From Ustilago trichophora (taxonomy: Eukaryota > Basidiomycota > Ustilaginomycetes > Ustilaginales > Ustilaginaceae): a stretch of DNA of 64,000 bases. The position numbers were made by a program, and so were the translations under genes. The stretch is taken from positions 310,001 through 374,000 of the forward strand of contig OOIN01000018.1 of assembly GCA_900323505.1 (NCBI GenBank). Reading direction: 5' to 3'. Positions 10,482 through 18,905 of this stretch are shown here, piece by piece (within the stretch, counting starts at the first letter, position 1; each line of letters opens with the position of its first letter). Below the pieces are notes generated by a model. That model was not told the DNA's origin, ran no database searches, and saw only the letters and a list, made by a program, of their open reading frames with translations.

Positions 10482-11114
10482 ATGGGTATTACTCGTGACT
10501 CGCGACACAAGCGATCGGCTTCCGGTGCTCGCCGCGCCTACTACCGCAAGAAGCGCGCTTTCGAGCTCGGTCGTCAGGCTGCCAACACCCGTATCGGTGC
10601 CAAGCGCATCCACACCGTCCGCGTTCGTGGTGGTAACCTCAAGTACCGTGCTCTCCGTCTCGACTCTGGCAACTTCGCCTGGGGCTCTGAGCACATCACT
10701 GCCAAGACCCGTGTTCTCGGTGTCGTCTACAACGCCTCGAACAACGAGCTTGTCCGCACCAACACCCTCGTCAAGGGCTGCATCGTCCAGGTTGACGCCA
10801 CCCCCTTCCGTCAGGCTTACGAGAAGCACTACGGCCAGCCCGTCACCACCAAGCGCCGTGCCGCTGGTCAGGGTGCCGCCGAAGCCAACGTTGACGAGGC
10901 CAAGCTCAGCAACAACGTCACCCGCAAGCTCGAGAACCGCCGCAAGGAGTCCAAGCTCGACTCGCTCGTTGAGCAGCAGTTCGGTGCCGGTCGTCTCTAC
11001 GCCGCCATCTCCAGCCGCCCCGGTCAGTCTGGTCGATGTGACGGTTACATCCTCGAGGGCAAGGAGCTTGAGTTCTACGTTCGTCGTCTCAAGGCTTCCA
11101 AGGGCAAGCAGTAA
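10482..11114 (+). CDS. RPS8: 40S ribosomal protein S8 (eS8), 210 aa
   Basis: Component of the small cytosolic ribosomal subunit. The N-terminus [18 protein letters not shown] and the block [20 protein letters not shown] are typical of eukaryotic S8, followed by the conserved VRVRGGN and [12 protein letters not shown] stretches and a C-terminus ending in [15 protein letters not shown]. The length matches the family. The whole coding sequence is in one exon and is very C-ending in its codon choice, as expected for a highly expressed gene. The leader is pyrimidine-rich; a GTAAAA at about 10371 and a CTCAG just before the start (about 10472) could bound a 5' UTR intron, which is common in ribosomal protein genes but unproven here. 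Confidence 0.97.
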   Translation: MGITRDSRHKRSASGARRAYYRKKRAFELGRQAANTRIGAKRIHTVRVRGGNLKYRALRLDSGNFAWGSEHITAKTRVLGVVYNASNNELVRTNTLVKGCIVQVDATPFRQAYEKHYGQPVTTKRRAAGQGAAEANVDEAKLSNNVTRKLENRRKESKLDSLVEQQFGAGRLYAAISSRPGQSGRCDGYILEGKELEFYVRRLKASKGKQ

Positions 11115-11777
11115 ATGCGCTGATACTCCCTTGGATTCCTTTTCTCTCCTCCCCTCTTTTCATCTTGTATACTGATCCTCCTCACCCCAGTCAATGTGAG
11201 GTTGAAGACATGACAGCGTGTCTCAACCCCCATCCTGCATATATAAACCTGGAAGCCAAAGCTAGCCATGGCTCTCCCTGTTTTTTTTTCACACATTCAC
11301 GCACAACCTTCTTCTCACACCACACCCAAAAATAGGCTAATGCAATGCACACATGCACCCTTCGGTAAATCTTTTCTTCGTCTGATGCGATTGTAACCTT
11401 TGGTGTGCGATTTCAGAGACGTTTTTTCAACAAAAGCACCTTGACCTGCTGACCTGGATGCTCGTTGTCACAATGTCTTCCCTGCAGCGCGTACGACTTG
11501 ATCCGATGTAAAAGCGAATCAAGTACCTGTATTGTACTGTACAACGCGGTAAGTGGTCGAGTGAGGATTTCCCAACAGTGAGCGATACGAGCGTGTTCGG
11601 ATCTCAACAGGATCAATCGACTCTTTTATATGCCGTACGGAACTGCACTTTCCAGAGAGGTTTTCGACCTTTTCTTTCAGCACGAAAAGTTCACAGCTAA
11701 CTTAAAATAGACTTGAAAGCTTTGATTTTCCACTTGTACAAAAACGTTTCTTCTCAAAATGTACCAAATCTGAGAAT
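11115..11777. other. Tail-to-tail 3' region of RPS8 and valyl-tRNA synthetase
   Basis: AT-richer noncoding sequence holding both 3' untranslated regions, a T-run at about 11280-11290 and a TACTGTA at 11535-11541. No gene is supported. Confidence 0.5.
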
Positions 11778-14700
11778 TTAATCGTCCCTAATGCTCTCAA
11801 ACTGTGCCTTGGCACTGAGCATAGCCTGCTTTTCAGCCTCCAGATTCTTCAACTTTTCAGCAGTGGTATCCTTGACCTCCTGAGGCATCCTCGACCATTC
11901 CTGCGGCTTGTTCATGGGAGCGCTGATCTTTTCGATGCCGACGGCGTTGAGCTGCAGCTTCTTGTCGAGTTTGGCGAGTTCCTGGTCGATGTTGACCAAA
12001 CCTCGGATGAGCAAGTGTGCGTTGAGGCGGGAGGAGATGGAGGATACAGCACATCCCTTGGGGACCTCGGCAGCAGAAGCGACAACCTTGACGCTGGTAC
12101 AGCCTTTGACGAGCGTAGCGACAACCTCCGACGAGCCACTGAGAGTCTGGCTGAAGGAAGAGTCGCTGGTCTCGAGGAAGACCTGTACGTCCTTCAAAAG
12201 GTTGTAGTCGGTGCACATGCCACGGATGGCGCGAACGGCGGCAAAGACTTCCTCGAACGCAACTTCGGCAGTGCCATCATCCCGGCTTGCCATGTAGACG
12301 GGGTAGCTAGCCAGAGCAATCGACTCGGCCTTTTCCCCCGCTCGACGTGGCAATCGCTGCCAGAGCTCCTCGGTGACAAACGGCATAAAGGGATGCAGCA
12401 GCTTCAAACCCGAGTCAAGACAGGTGTACAGAGTCTGCTGGGCACTGGCACGTGCCTTGGCATCGGAAGCACTGGGGTCGGTGATGGGCTTGATCGCCTC
12501 AATGTAGACATCACACAGCTCGTACAGCCAAAAGTTGTATACGGCAGAGGTGGCCGCCATGAAGTTGCGCTCCTTGAGGTTTTCGTTGACCGTCTTGGCG
12601 GCATTGTTGAGCTTGTGGAGGATCCACTTTTCGACGAGCGACTCGTCTCCCGAGGGCTCGTCCGAGGCGGCGGGCTGGAACGAGGCGATGGGCTCGAGCT
12701 TAAGCAAGGCAAACTTGGTGGCGTTCCAGAGCTTGTTGCAGAACTTGCGGTAGCCTTCGACGCGCAGAATGTCGAGGTTAATGTCGCGACCAGCAGAGGT
12801 GTAGGCGCAGAGGGCGAAGCGGAGCGCATCGGTACCACACTGGGGGATACCCTTGGGGAAGTCCTTCTTCTGTCCCTGGGCAGCCTTGGCGATCTCCTTG
12901 TCGTCCAAGTTACCCTCCTTGAGCTTGGTGTGGAGACCGTCGAGGGTGATGCCCTCAATGACATCGAGGGGATCAATGACGTTGCCGAGCGACTTGGACA
13001 TCTTTCGTCCGTGGGCATCACGCACCATGGCGTGGCAGAAGACCTCCTTGAAAGGCAGAGTGCCAGTGAGGTAGACACCGAGCATGCACATCCTGGCGAC
13101 CCAGAAGAAGAGAATGTCCCAGCCGGTCTCGAGCAACGAAGAAGGGTAGAAGTGCTTGATGTCATCGGTCTTGTCCGGCCAGCCCATGATGGAGAAGGGC
13201 CAGAGACCAGAGCTGAACCAGGTGTCGAGCACATCCTCGTCCTGCTCCAGAGTGAAGCTCTTGCCATTGGCGAGCTTGTTAGCACGCTCCTGAGCCTCTT
13301 CGATGGTCCTACCAACGACCCAGAACTTCTCTTCGCTGCGGTCCTGCGACTCGCCCTCGATGTTGACAAAGTAGACGGGGCATCGGTGACCCCACCAGAG
13401 CTGACGCGAAATGCACCAGTCCTGGATGTTCTCCATCCAACGGAAGAACTCCTTCTCGGAGACGGTAGGGGTGATGGACATCTCGCCGGCGCGGACCTTC
13501 TCGATGACCTTGGCCGCCAAAGGCTTGCAGTTAACCCACCACTGAGGCTTCATGATGGGCTCGATAACGTCGCCGGATCGCGAGCAGATGGGGACGGTCA
13601 TTGGATTGTCCTTGGTCTCGACGTAGCTGCCGATCTCCTTGAGCTTGTCGATGACGGCGCGACGAGCAGAGAATCGCTTCATGCCGGCGAATTCACCACA
13701 GTTTTCGTTGAGGGTACCGTCGTCGTTGAGAATGTTGACAAACTCGAGATCGTGGCGCTTGCCGACCTCGTAATCGTTGGGATCGTGAGCCGGGGTGATC
13801 TTGACGGCACCGGTGCCGAACTCCATGTCGACGATGATGGAATCGGCAACGATGGGGATCTTGCGGCCGGCAACGAAGGGGTGGACGACGTTCTTGCCGT
13901 GGAGGTGCTTGTATCGCGGGTCGTCGGGGTGAACGGCGACGGCGGTATCACCGAGCATGGTCTCGGGACGGGTGGTAGCGACAACGATCTTCTCGTCGCT
14001 GCCCTCGATCTGGTAGGAGAAGCTGACGATAACACCGAATTCGATGCGCTCGTTGGCAGGGTAGCCGGGGACGTTCATCAGAGTACGGCCATTGAGCTGC
14101 TTCTGGTCGACCTCGAGGTTGGAGAGGGTGGTGTGGAGCTTGCAGCACCAGTTGACGAGACGGTTGGCGCGGTAGATGATGCCGTCCTCGTGGAGCTTGC
14201 AGAAGGCCTCGGTGACGGCCTTGGAGCGAGGTGCGTCCATGGTGAAGGCCTCCCTGGAGAAATCGTACGAAGCACCGAGACGACGCATCTGGTTGGAGAT
14301 TCGCGACTGGTAGTCATCCTTCCACTCAAAGACCTTTTCCAAGAAAGCCTCGCGTCCATAGTCGTAGCGGGACTTGCCCTCGGTCTTTGCCAAACGCTTT
14401 TCGACGACACTCTGGGTGGCGATACCGGCATGGTCGTAACCGGGGTTGAAGAGGGTCCTGTAACCGTTCATGCGGTACCATCGGATCAAGGTGTCCTGGA
14501 TCGAGATGGTGAGAGCGTGACCGATGTGGAGTGAGCCGGTGACGTTGGGAGGGGGTGCGGGGACGATAAAAGTCTTTTCGGGGTCGTAAGGGTCCGACTC
14601 GGAAGGCTCTGCGGGCTTGAAGTGGTTGCTCTTCTCCCACCACTGGTACCAGCTCTGTTCGACGTGGAGCGGGTTGTATCCGCTCTCCATGGGCTGGGAG

Positions 14701-15173
14701 AGATCCTTCTTGTCGCCGGGGACGGTGTTGTTGACCCACTCGGGTTCCTCCTTCACCTCCTTCTTGGGCTTCTCCTTCTTTGCTGCGCCAGAGCCGGCGA
14801 CATTCTGTGCAGGCTTGTCGCTCTTGAGAGCGTCCTTAGCAGCCTGCTTGGCCTGCTTTTCGGCGAGTTTGGCGGCTTTCTTCATGGCGCTTTTGGTCAT
14901 GGGCTGACCGTCGGGGCCGAGAGGGGCATCGGCGGGGGCAGCGTTGGTAGCATTGGTCTGGGCTGAGCCGGAAGGCTGCTGCTGCTGCTGCTGTTGCTCG
15001 GGGGCAGCTGGTGCTGTGGAGGAGGACATGGTGCGAATCAAGTGCTGCGATATGGGGGTGATCTGACGAGTCGGCCAGGCGGTGAGAGATTTGGTGGTGC
15101 GTGGTGCTGCGAGCGCAGGGGATCGACGGGTGACGAGAACGAGAGAGGTGAAGATCCGTGCCCGAGGCGGCAT
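11778..15173 (-). CDS. VAS1: Valyl-tRNA synthetase, cytosolic and probably mitochondrial (1131/1083 aa)
   Basis: Class I aminoacyl-tRNA synthetase that charges tRNA-Val. The HIGH motif (SLHIGHAL, about residue 216) lies in the family block PPPNVTGSLHIGHAL, and the KMSKS motif (GRKMSKSLGNVIDPLDV) is at about residue 724. The editing domain lies between them, the anticodon-binding domain follows, and a C-terminal coiled coil (LDKKLQLNAVGIEKI, EKLKNLEAEKQAML) is present. ATG 15171-15173 gives an N-terminus rich in Arg, Ser and Thr without acids (MPPRARIFTSLVLVTRRSPA), a good mitochondrial presequence. A second ATG at 15027-15029 (MSSSTAPAAPEQQQQ) gives a cytosolic form with a polyQ and lysine-rich extension. 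Yeast VAS1 also makes both enzymes from one gene by two starts. The frame stays open further upstream but has no ATG. Confidence 0.95.
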   Translation of the reverse strand: MPPRARIFTSLVLVTRRSPALAAPRTTKSLTAWPTRQITPISQHLIRTMSSSTAPAAPEQQQQQQQPSGSAQTNATNAAPADAPLGPDGQPMTKSAMKKAAKLAEKQAKQAAKDALKSDKPAQNVAGSGAAKKEKPKKEVKEEPEWVNNTVPGDKKDLSQPMESGYNPLHVEQSWYQWWEKSNHFKPAEPSESDPYDPEKTFIVPAPPPNVTGSLHIGHALTISIQDTLIRWYRMNGYRTLFNPGYDHAGIATQSVVEKRLAKTEGKSRYDYGREAFLEKVFEWKDDYQSRISNQMRRLGASYDFSREAFTMDAPRSKAVTEAFCKLHEDGIIYRANRLVNWCCKLHTTLSNLEVDQKQLNGRTLMNVPGYPANERIEFGVIVSFSYQIEGSDEKIVVATTRPETMLGDTAVAVHPDDPRYKHLHGKNVVHPFVAGRKIPIVADSIIVDMEFGTGAVKITPAHDPNDYEVGKRHDLEFVNILNDDGTLNENCGEFAGMKRFSARRAVIDKLKEIGSYVETKDNPMTVPICSRSGDVIEPIMKPQWWVNCKPLAAKVIEKVRAGEMSITPTVSEKEFFRWMENIQDWCISRQLWWGHRCPVYFVNIEGESQDRSEEKFWVVGRTIEEAQERANKLANGKSFTLEQDEDVLDTWFSSGLWPFSIMGWPDKTDDIKHFYPSSLLETGWDILFFWVARMCMLGVYLTGTLPFKEVFCHAMVRDAHGRKMSKSLGNVIDPLDVIEGITLDGLHTKLKEGNLDDKEIAKAAQGQKKDFPKGIPQCGTDALRFALCAYTSAGRDINLDILRVEGYRKFCNKLWNATKFALLKLEPIASFQPAASDEPSGDESLVEKWILHKLNNAAKTVNENLKERNFMAATSAVYNFWLYELCDVYIEAIKPITDPSASDAKARASAQQTLYTCLDSGLKLLHPFMPFVTEELWQRLPRRAGEKAESIALASYPVYMASRDDGTAEVAFEEVFAAVRAIRGMCTDYNLLKDVQVFLETSDSSFSQTLSGSSEVVATLVKGCTSVKVVASAAEVPKGCAVSSISSRLNAHLLIRGLVNIDQELAKLDKKLQLNAVGIEKISAPMNKPQEWSRMPQEVKDTTAEKLKNLEAEKQAMLSAKAQFESIRDD

Positions 15174-15826
15174 GCACGAGGGACTGCCAACCAGTCTTTT
15201 TTTTTTAAACAGAGGGTCGAGAGGGAATGAGATGGAGACGCCGCGACAGTTGCTGAGCGGTTTGTATGGAGTGCTAGCGTCCGAGTCGGTCGATGCTGAG
15301 CAGTGACTCGAAGGGGTGGAAAGTGGAAAAAGAGTGTAGATAGCACAGCGTCCAAAGTGGTGAGTATCACTTGTGCAATCCTTCTTGTTCAGCCGTTTCA
15401 GCCAAAAATTTCCAGAGAGTGCATGCACAGGCGCTTCTCGAGTGGAATTGAGCCTTCTGACTCGTTGGGTTCATGCCAGATTCGTCACGTGCGGGTGCCC
15501 GATCTCATGTCGATTTTCCGTGGGTCTTTTCTTGCACGCTTTTTCCATTTCGATTTTTTGAAGGAAAGAAAAGTTGAGGAGGCTGGACCAAGCAGGATGT
15601 GAGACTCTCACGAGGTACGTGAAAAAAAGCATTTCCGGTGTTAGAGCCACGCTGTCAAGAATTGCTGCCAATTCAGCTGTACATTGCCGGTTGCACGATG
15701 TGAAAGAAGGGGGCTCCACACCTTGCCCCGATCCATCGTGGCCTTTACCCGCAAGCTTTGGCATCTCTCCCTATCTAGAGCAAGGTTGATGTTCGAGCGT
15801 CGATCGCGCTTGAGAACCATGCGGTG
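15174..15826. promoter_or_regulatory. Divergent promoter region between VAS1 and a Zn2Cys6 gene
   Basis: About 650 bases with no supported gene. A T10 run lies at about 15197-15208, just upstream of the VAS1 mitochondrial start. Confidence 0.4.
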
Positions 15827-18622
15827 ATGGCACCTCAAGATTTACCGGCACTTGATACCTACCAATCTGCAAACTCGATGACCCCAGATAGCGGAACGCC
15901 TCGCTCGCCAAAGCGGCAAAGGATCGTTGCTACCATTCCGCCAGATGCGAGCGATAAGCTCAAGATCCATGCGACAAGCGACACACGAACAGGCGTCGCT
16001 CTATCTGCGGGAACGCCTCGAGCAGAGATCGCCCCACCATCCGCCCCACCTGCGAATGCACCTTCATTAGCTGCCAAGCCGTCGCAACCGTATTCGAGCA
16101 CATCCAGGTCTCCGAGCATACAAATCACCAACACAACCCAAGCGGTCCACAAGCGCCGATTCACACGCAGCCGCTCAGGATGCAGCACATGTCGCACGCG
16201 CAAGATCAAGTGCGACGAACTACGGCCTCATTGTCGGCGATGTCTTGAAGATGGTCGTCTCTGCCAAGGCTATGGGCAGCAGCAACAGTACGAATCGCAA
16301 CCGACACAACGGCTTTCACAGCCACCCGTACATCTGGGCAAGTCGACATTCTCAATACCACAGAACGAGACCTATGCGGCTCGTCCGCATCCACATCGTC
16401 AGTCTTCGCCCCCTCGAGAGCAGCGTGCACGTCCCATACAAGCTAGCGATGCAACCAATGTTGAAGCAACTGCGTCCCATCTCGCCACATCTCCACAGCA
16501 TCTGGACGACTGGATCGATCTGCTCTGTGCTTCGATTGGCAACGACATTCAGCAGCCTAGCACAGCAAACCTCCCCGTTAGCAACACTTCATCAGGAAGC
16601 AATGGACAGACCGGCGACAAAGATGTCTACCAGCATCACACAGCTCTTTCTCGGCACCCAACAACTTTGAGCAAGAGCAAGAACACCATGCCGCCTAGTC
16701 CACATGCAGCGGGAGAGGAAGGGCTTTCAGCATTGGCGAGTGCTGCAATCGGTGCTAGTCAGGCCCAAGCTGAGCCCGGTTCGCCTGCTTGGCTCAATGA
16801 GGATTGGCTTTCCATCTTTACGGCATCGCCAACCAGCTCAGATGCCGGCTTCGGAGGACGACGAGATTCCGTAGGGTCGTCATCAACTCGTACTGGACTG
16901 CCTGCGCTGGAGCGCATATCAGAAGCAGACCTGCAGCGGCGCATTCGAGCGCTTTGTGTCACCAAAGTGCAGCTCGAGTCGGTATCTTTCTTCTTCAACA
17001 CCACGGCTCGTTGCTTCCACCTGCTCTCAGCTGACACCAACGTGTGGCGCATCTTCTTTGCGCAGCTTGCCTCGGAATCGCCCATGATCTTGGACCTGAT
17101 CGGCTGTCTCGGCCTCACCCATCTCAGCCTCACCCAAGATCACCGCAAAAAGGGCCTCGCACATGCCCACTTTTCACGCTGCAAAACAGAATGGGATAGC
17201 TTGGTTGGCCAACTCGGCTCGCCCGAGTCCATCGATCAAGCAGCGGCACAGATCACCACAGCCCATCGCGTACTCGAAGTTCTCGCCGGTACCATTCTCA
17301 TCGCGCACATAGAGCAATTCAGTCGCGGCTTTGCAACCATCTCGCGTTCTTGCACCGCGCTGGCACTCATCCTCGTGCGAAGGTCGCTCATGTCTGCTGC
17401 GACTCCACTTTCAACAGCATCCTGGCTGGATGAGCTCGACCAGGGTCCAGGATCGGCATTTCGCTTTTTTGTCCGCATCCTCGTCTGGTGGGAGGTCATG
17501 TCGCGCACCATGGGACCCGGGAGCGAGCAAGGCGATGTGCTTGACATTATACAGCATGTGTTCCGATGGGAGGAGGATGACGCTCGCGGTCAAGATCCTA
17601 TCGACTGTTTCACGCAGTGCGTAGTTGGCTGGCCCCTCGATCTCCTCGAGGCCGTGGAGCGCACGACCCGTCTCAGCTTAGACCGTGAGATCTTGGCATA
17701 TCGACCACTGCCAGCCACTTCGACTCCGCTGATGATGCCTTCAGTCACACTGTCTCATGCTCTCGAAGGCTTTGTTTCGCTACAAGTTCAGCAGCAAATC
17801 GACGCAGTCGAGACGCAAATTCGACTGGCTCGACCCTTGCCGCTCGTCCAAGATGACAGCATTGCGGCTGAGCTACGATACCTCATCTTCGAATGCCTTC
17901 AATCGGCCTCGCTCGTCTACTTTTGCAAAGTTCTGCTCAAGTCCACCGATGCTGTGTGGTTCGAGGTTGACAAGGTGACTCGCTTCCTCGAGCGCAAGCA
18001 GCAACGTGGAAGCAGCGGAGGTGGCATGGGTCCAGAGCAGTCAGAATCCAATCACGCAGCCCGCGTCGCTACTGGTAGCTCTGTAAGTGGTGACTTGCAC
18101 CTAGCGCAGGCAATGGAGAATCGAGGCAAGTGGTGGATCCGAGCTCCAGACGGCGCATTGATCTGGGCCTACTTTCAGTGCGCCTCAGAGATCTTTGGGG
18201 AGCTGGACTCGTCCACTGAAGTATTGCCGTGTGCTGGTGCTGCACGGGCTCAAGTCCGACACCAGATCGGCAGAGGGGAACCTACGACGCTCGCACTGGG
18301 GTCGCAGCTGACGCTTGGGTCCGAAATCTATTCTGCCTTTGCCGCGTCTCGCTCCGATCGAAGGCAACGCTGTCGAAGGTCTTTGCTCCTGTGGGAAAGG
18401 TTCGACGAGATCCAGTGCGTTTTCCTCTGCCGACACTTGCTCAAGGCCATGTGGGATCGACGCGACCTCTACGAGCAGCATACTCGCCGACCGAGTCTGA
18501 AAAACACGGAAGAAGGTACATTAAACGTCGCTCCTGGCTCGGGTCAAGCACCATACGATCAGGCTGCCGAGCTCGACGACATTTGTCGACAACGTCGCTG
18601 GAGACAACCTCTCATCTTTTGA
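15827..18622 (+). CDS. Zn2Cys6 fungal transcription factor (931 aa)
   Basis: Probable nuclear DNA-binding regulator. The binuclear zinc cluster is complete: C119-x2-C122-x6-C129-x6-C136-x2-C139-x6-C146, in the context SGCSTCRTRKIKCDELRPHC, preceded by a basic RRFTRSRS stretch. A Gln-rich, low-complexity linker follows. From about residue 360 to the end the protein is helical and resembles the fungal-specific transcription factor region (Fungal_trans_2 type), for example ITTAHRVLEVLAGTILIAHI and ILVWWEVMSRTMGPGSEQ. ATG 15827 is preceded in frame only by a GTG. There is no intron. Target genes cannot be inferred from the neighbourhood. Confidence 0.88.
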   Translation: MAPQDLPALDTYQSANSMTPDSGTPRSPKRQRIVATIPPDASDKLKIHATSDTRTGVALSAGTPRAEIAPPSAPPANAPSLAAKPSQPYSSTSRSPSIQITNTTQAVHKRRFTRSRSGCSTCRTRKIKCDELRPHCRRCLEDGRLCQGYGQQQQYESQPTQRLSQPPVHLGKSTFSIPQNETYAARPHPHRQSSPPREQRARPIQASDATNVEATASHLATSPQHLDDWIDLLCASIGNDIQQPSTANLPVSNTSSGSNGQTGDKDVYQHHTALSRHPTTLSKSKNTMPPSPHAAGEEGLSALASAAIGASQAQAEPGSPAWLNEDWLSIFTASPTSSDAGFGGRRDSVGSSSTRTGLPALERISEADLQRRIRALCVTKVQLESVSFFFNTTARCFHLLSADTNVWRIFFAQLASESPMILDLIGCLGLTHLSLTQDHRKKGLAHAHFSRCKTEWDSLVGQLGSPESIDQAAAQITTAHRVLEVLAGTILIAHIEQFSRGFATISRSCTALALILVRRSLMSAATPLSTASWLDELDQGPGSAFRFFVRILVWWEVMSRTMGPGSEQGDVLDIIQHVFRWEEDDARGQDPIDCFTQCVVGWPLDLLEAVERTTRLSLDREILAYRPLPATSTPLMMPSVTLSHALEGFVSLQVQQQIDAVETQIRLARPLPLVQDDSIAAELRYLIFECLQSASLVYFCKVLLKSTDAVWFEVDKVTRFLERKQQRGSSGGGMGPEQSESNHAARVATGSSVSGDLHLAQAMENRGKWWIRAPDGALIWAYFQCASEIFGELDSSTEVLPCAGAARAQVRHQIGRGEPTTLALGSQLTLGSEIYSAFAASRSDRRQRCRRSLLLWERFDEIQCVFLCRHLLKAMWDRRDLYEQHTRRPSLKNTEEGTLNVAPGSGQAPYDQAAELDDICRQRRWRQPLIF

Positions 18623-18905
18623 TTTCATAGCACTGCACACAACGCTATGTACTTGAAATGTATTTTATTAAGGATCTGATCACTTAGCTTTGAGGCTCGT
18701 CGTTGAGATTGCACAGATGACTCTGAACAGAGCAATCGATGCGCATTCACTTGGCGAATACATTTGCACAGTGGACTATGCCACTGGTAAATATCATCGG
18801 CCAATCGATGGCCGCTTTTTCGGCCAATTTCGGCACATTTAATCGTCGACGAGATTGGCACTAAAGTCCACCTGAGCCCCAGTGCATCTATCCTATATAT
18901 TCCTG
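18623..18905. other. Convergent 3' spacer
   Basis: A 283-base AT-rich spacer between the zinc-cluster gene and the secreted repeat protein. Nothing else is recognised. Confidence 0.5.

Noticed and set aside
12015..14534. An 839-codon open frame antisense to the valyl-tRNA synthetase gene
   Set aside because: It mirrors the ValRS codons. Strong C/G third-base bias leaves the opposite frame open; its product is a Val/Asp/Glu/Gly-rich string without domains.
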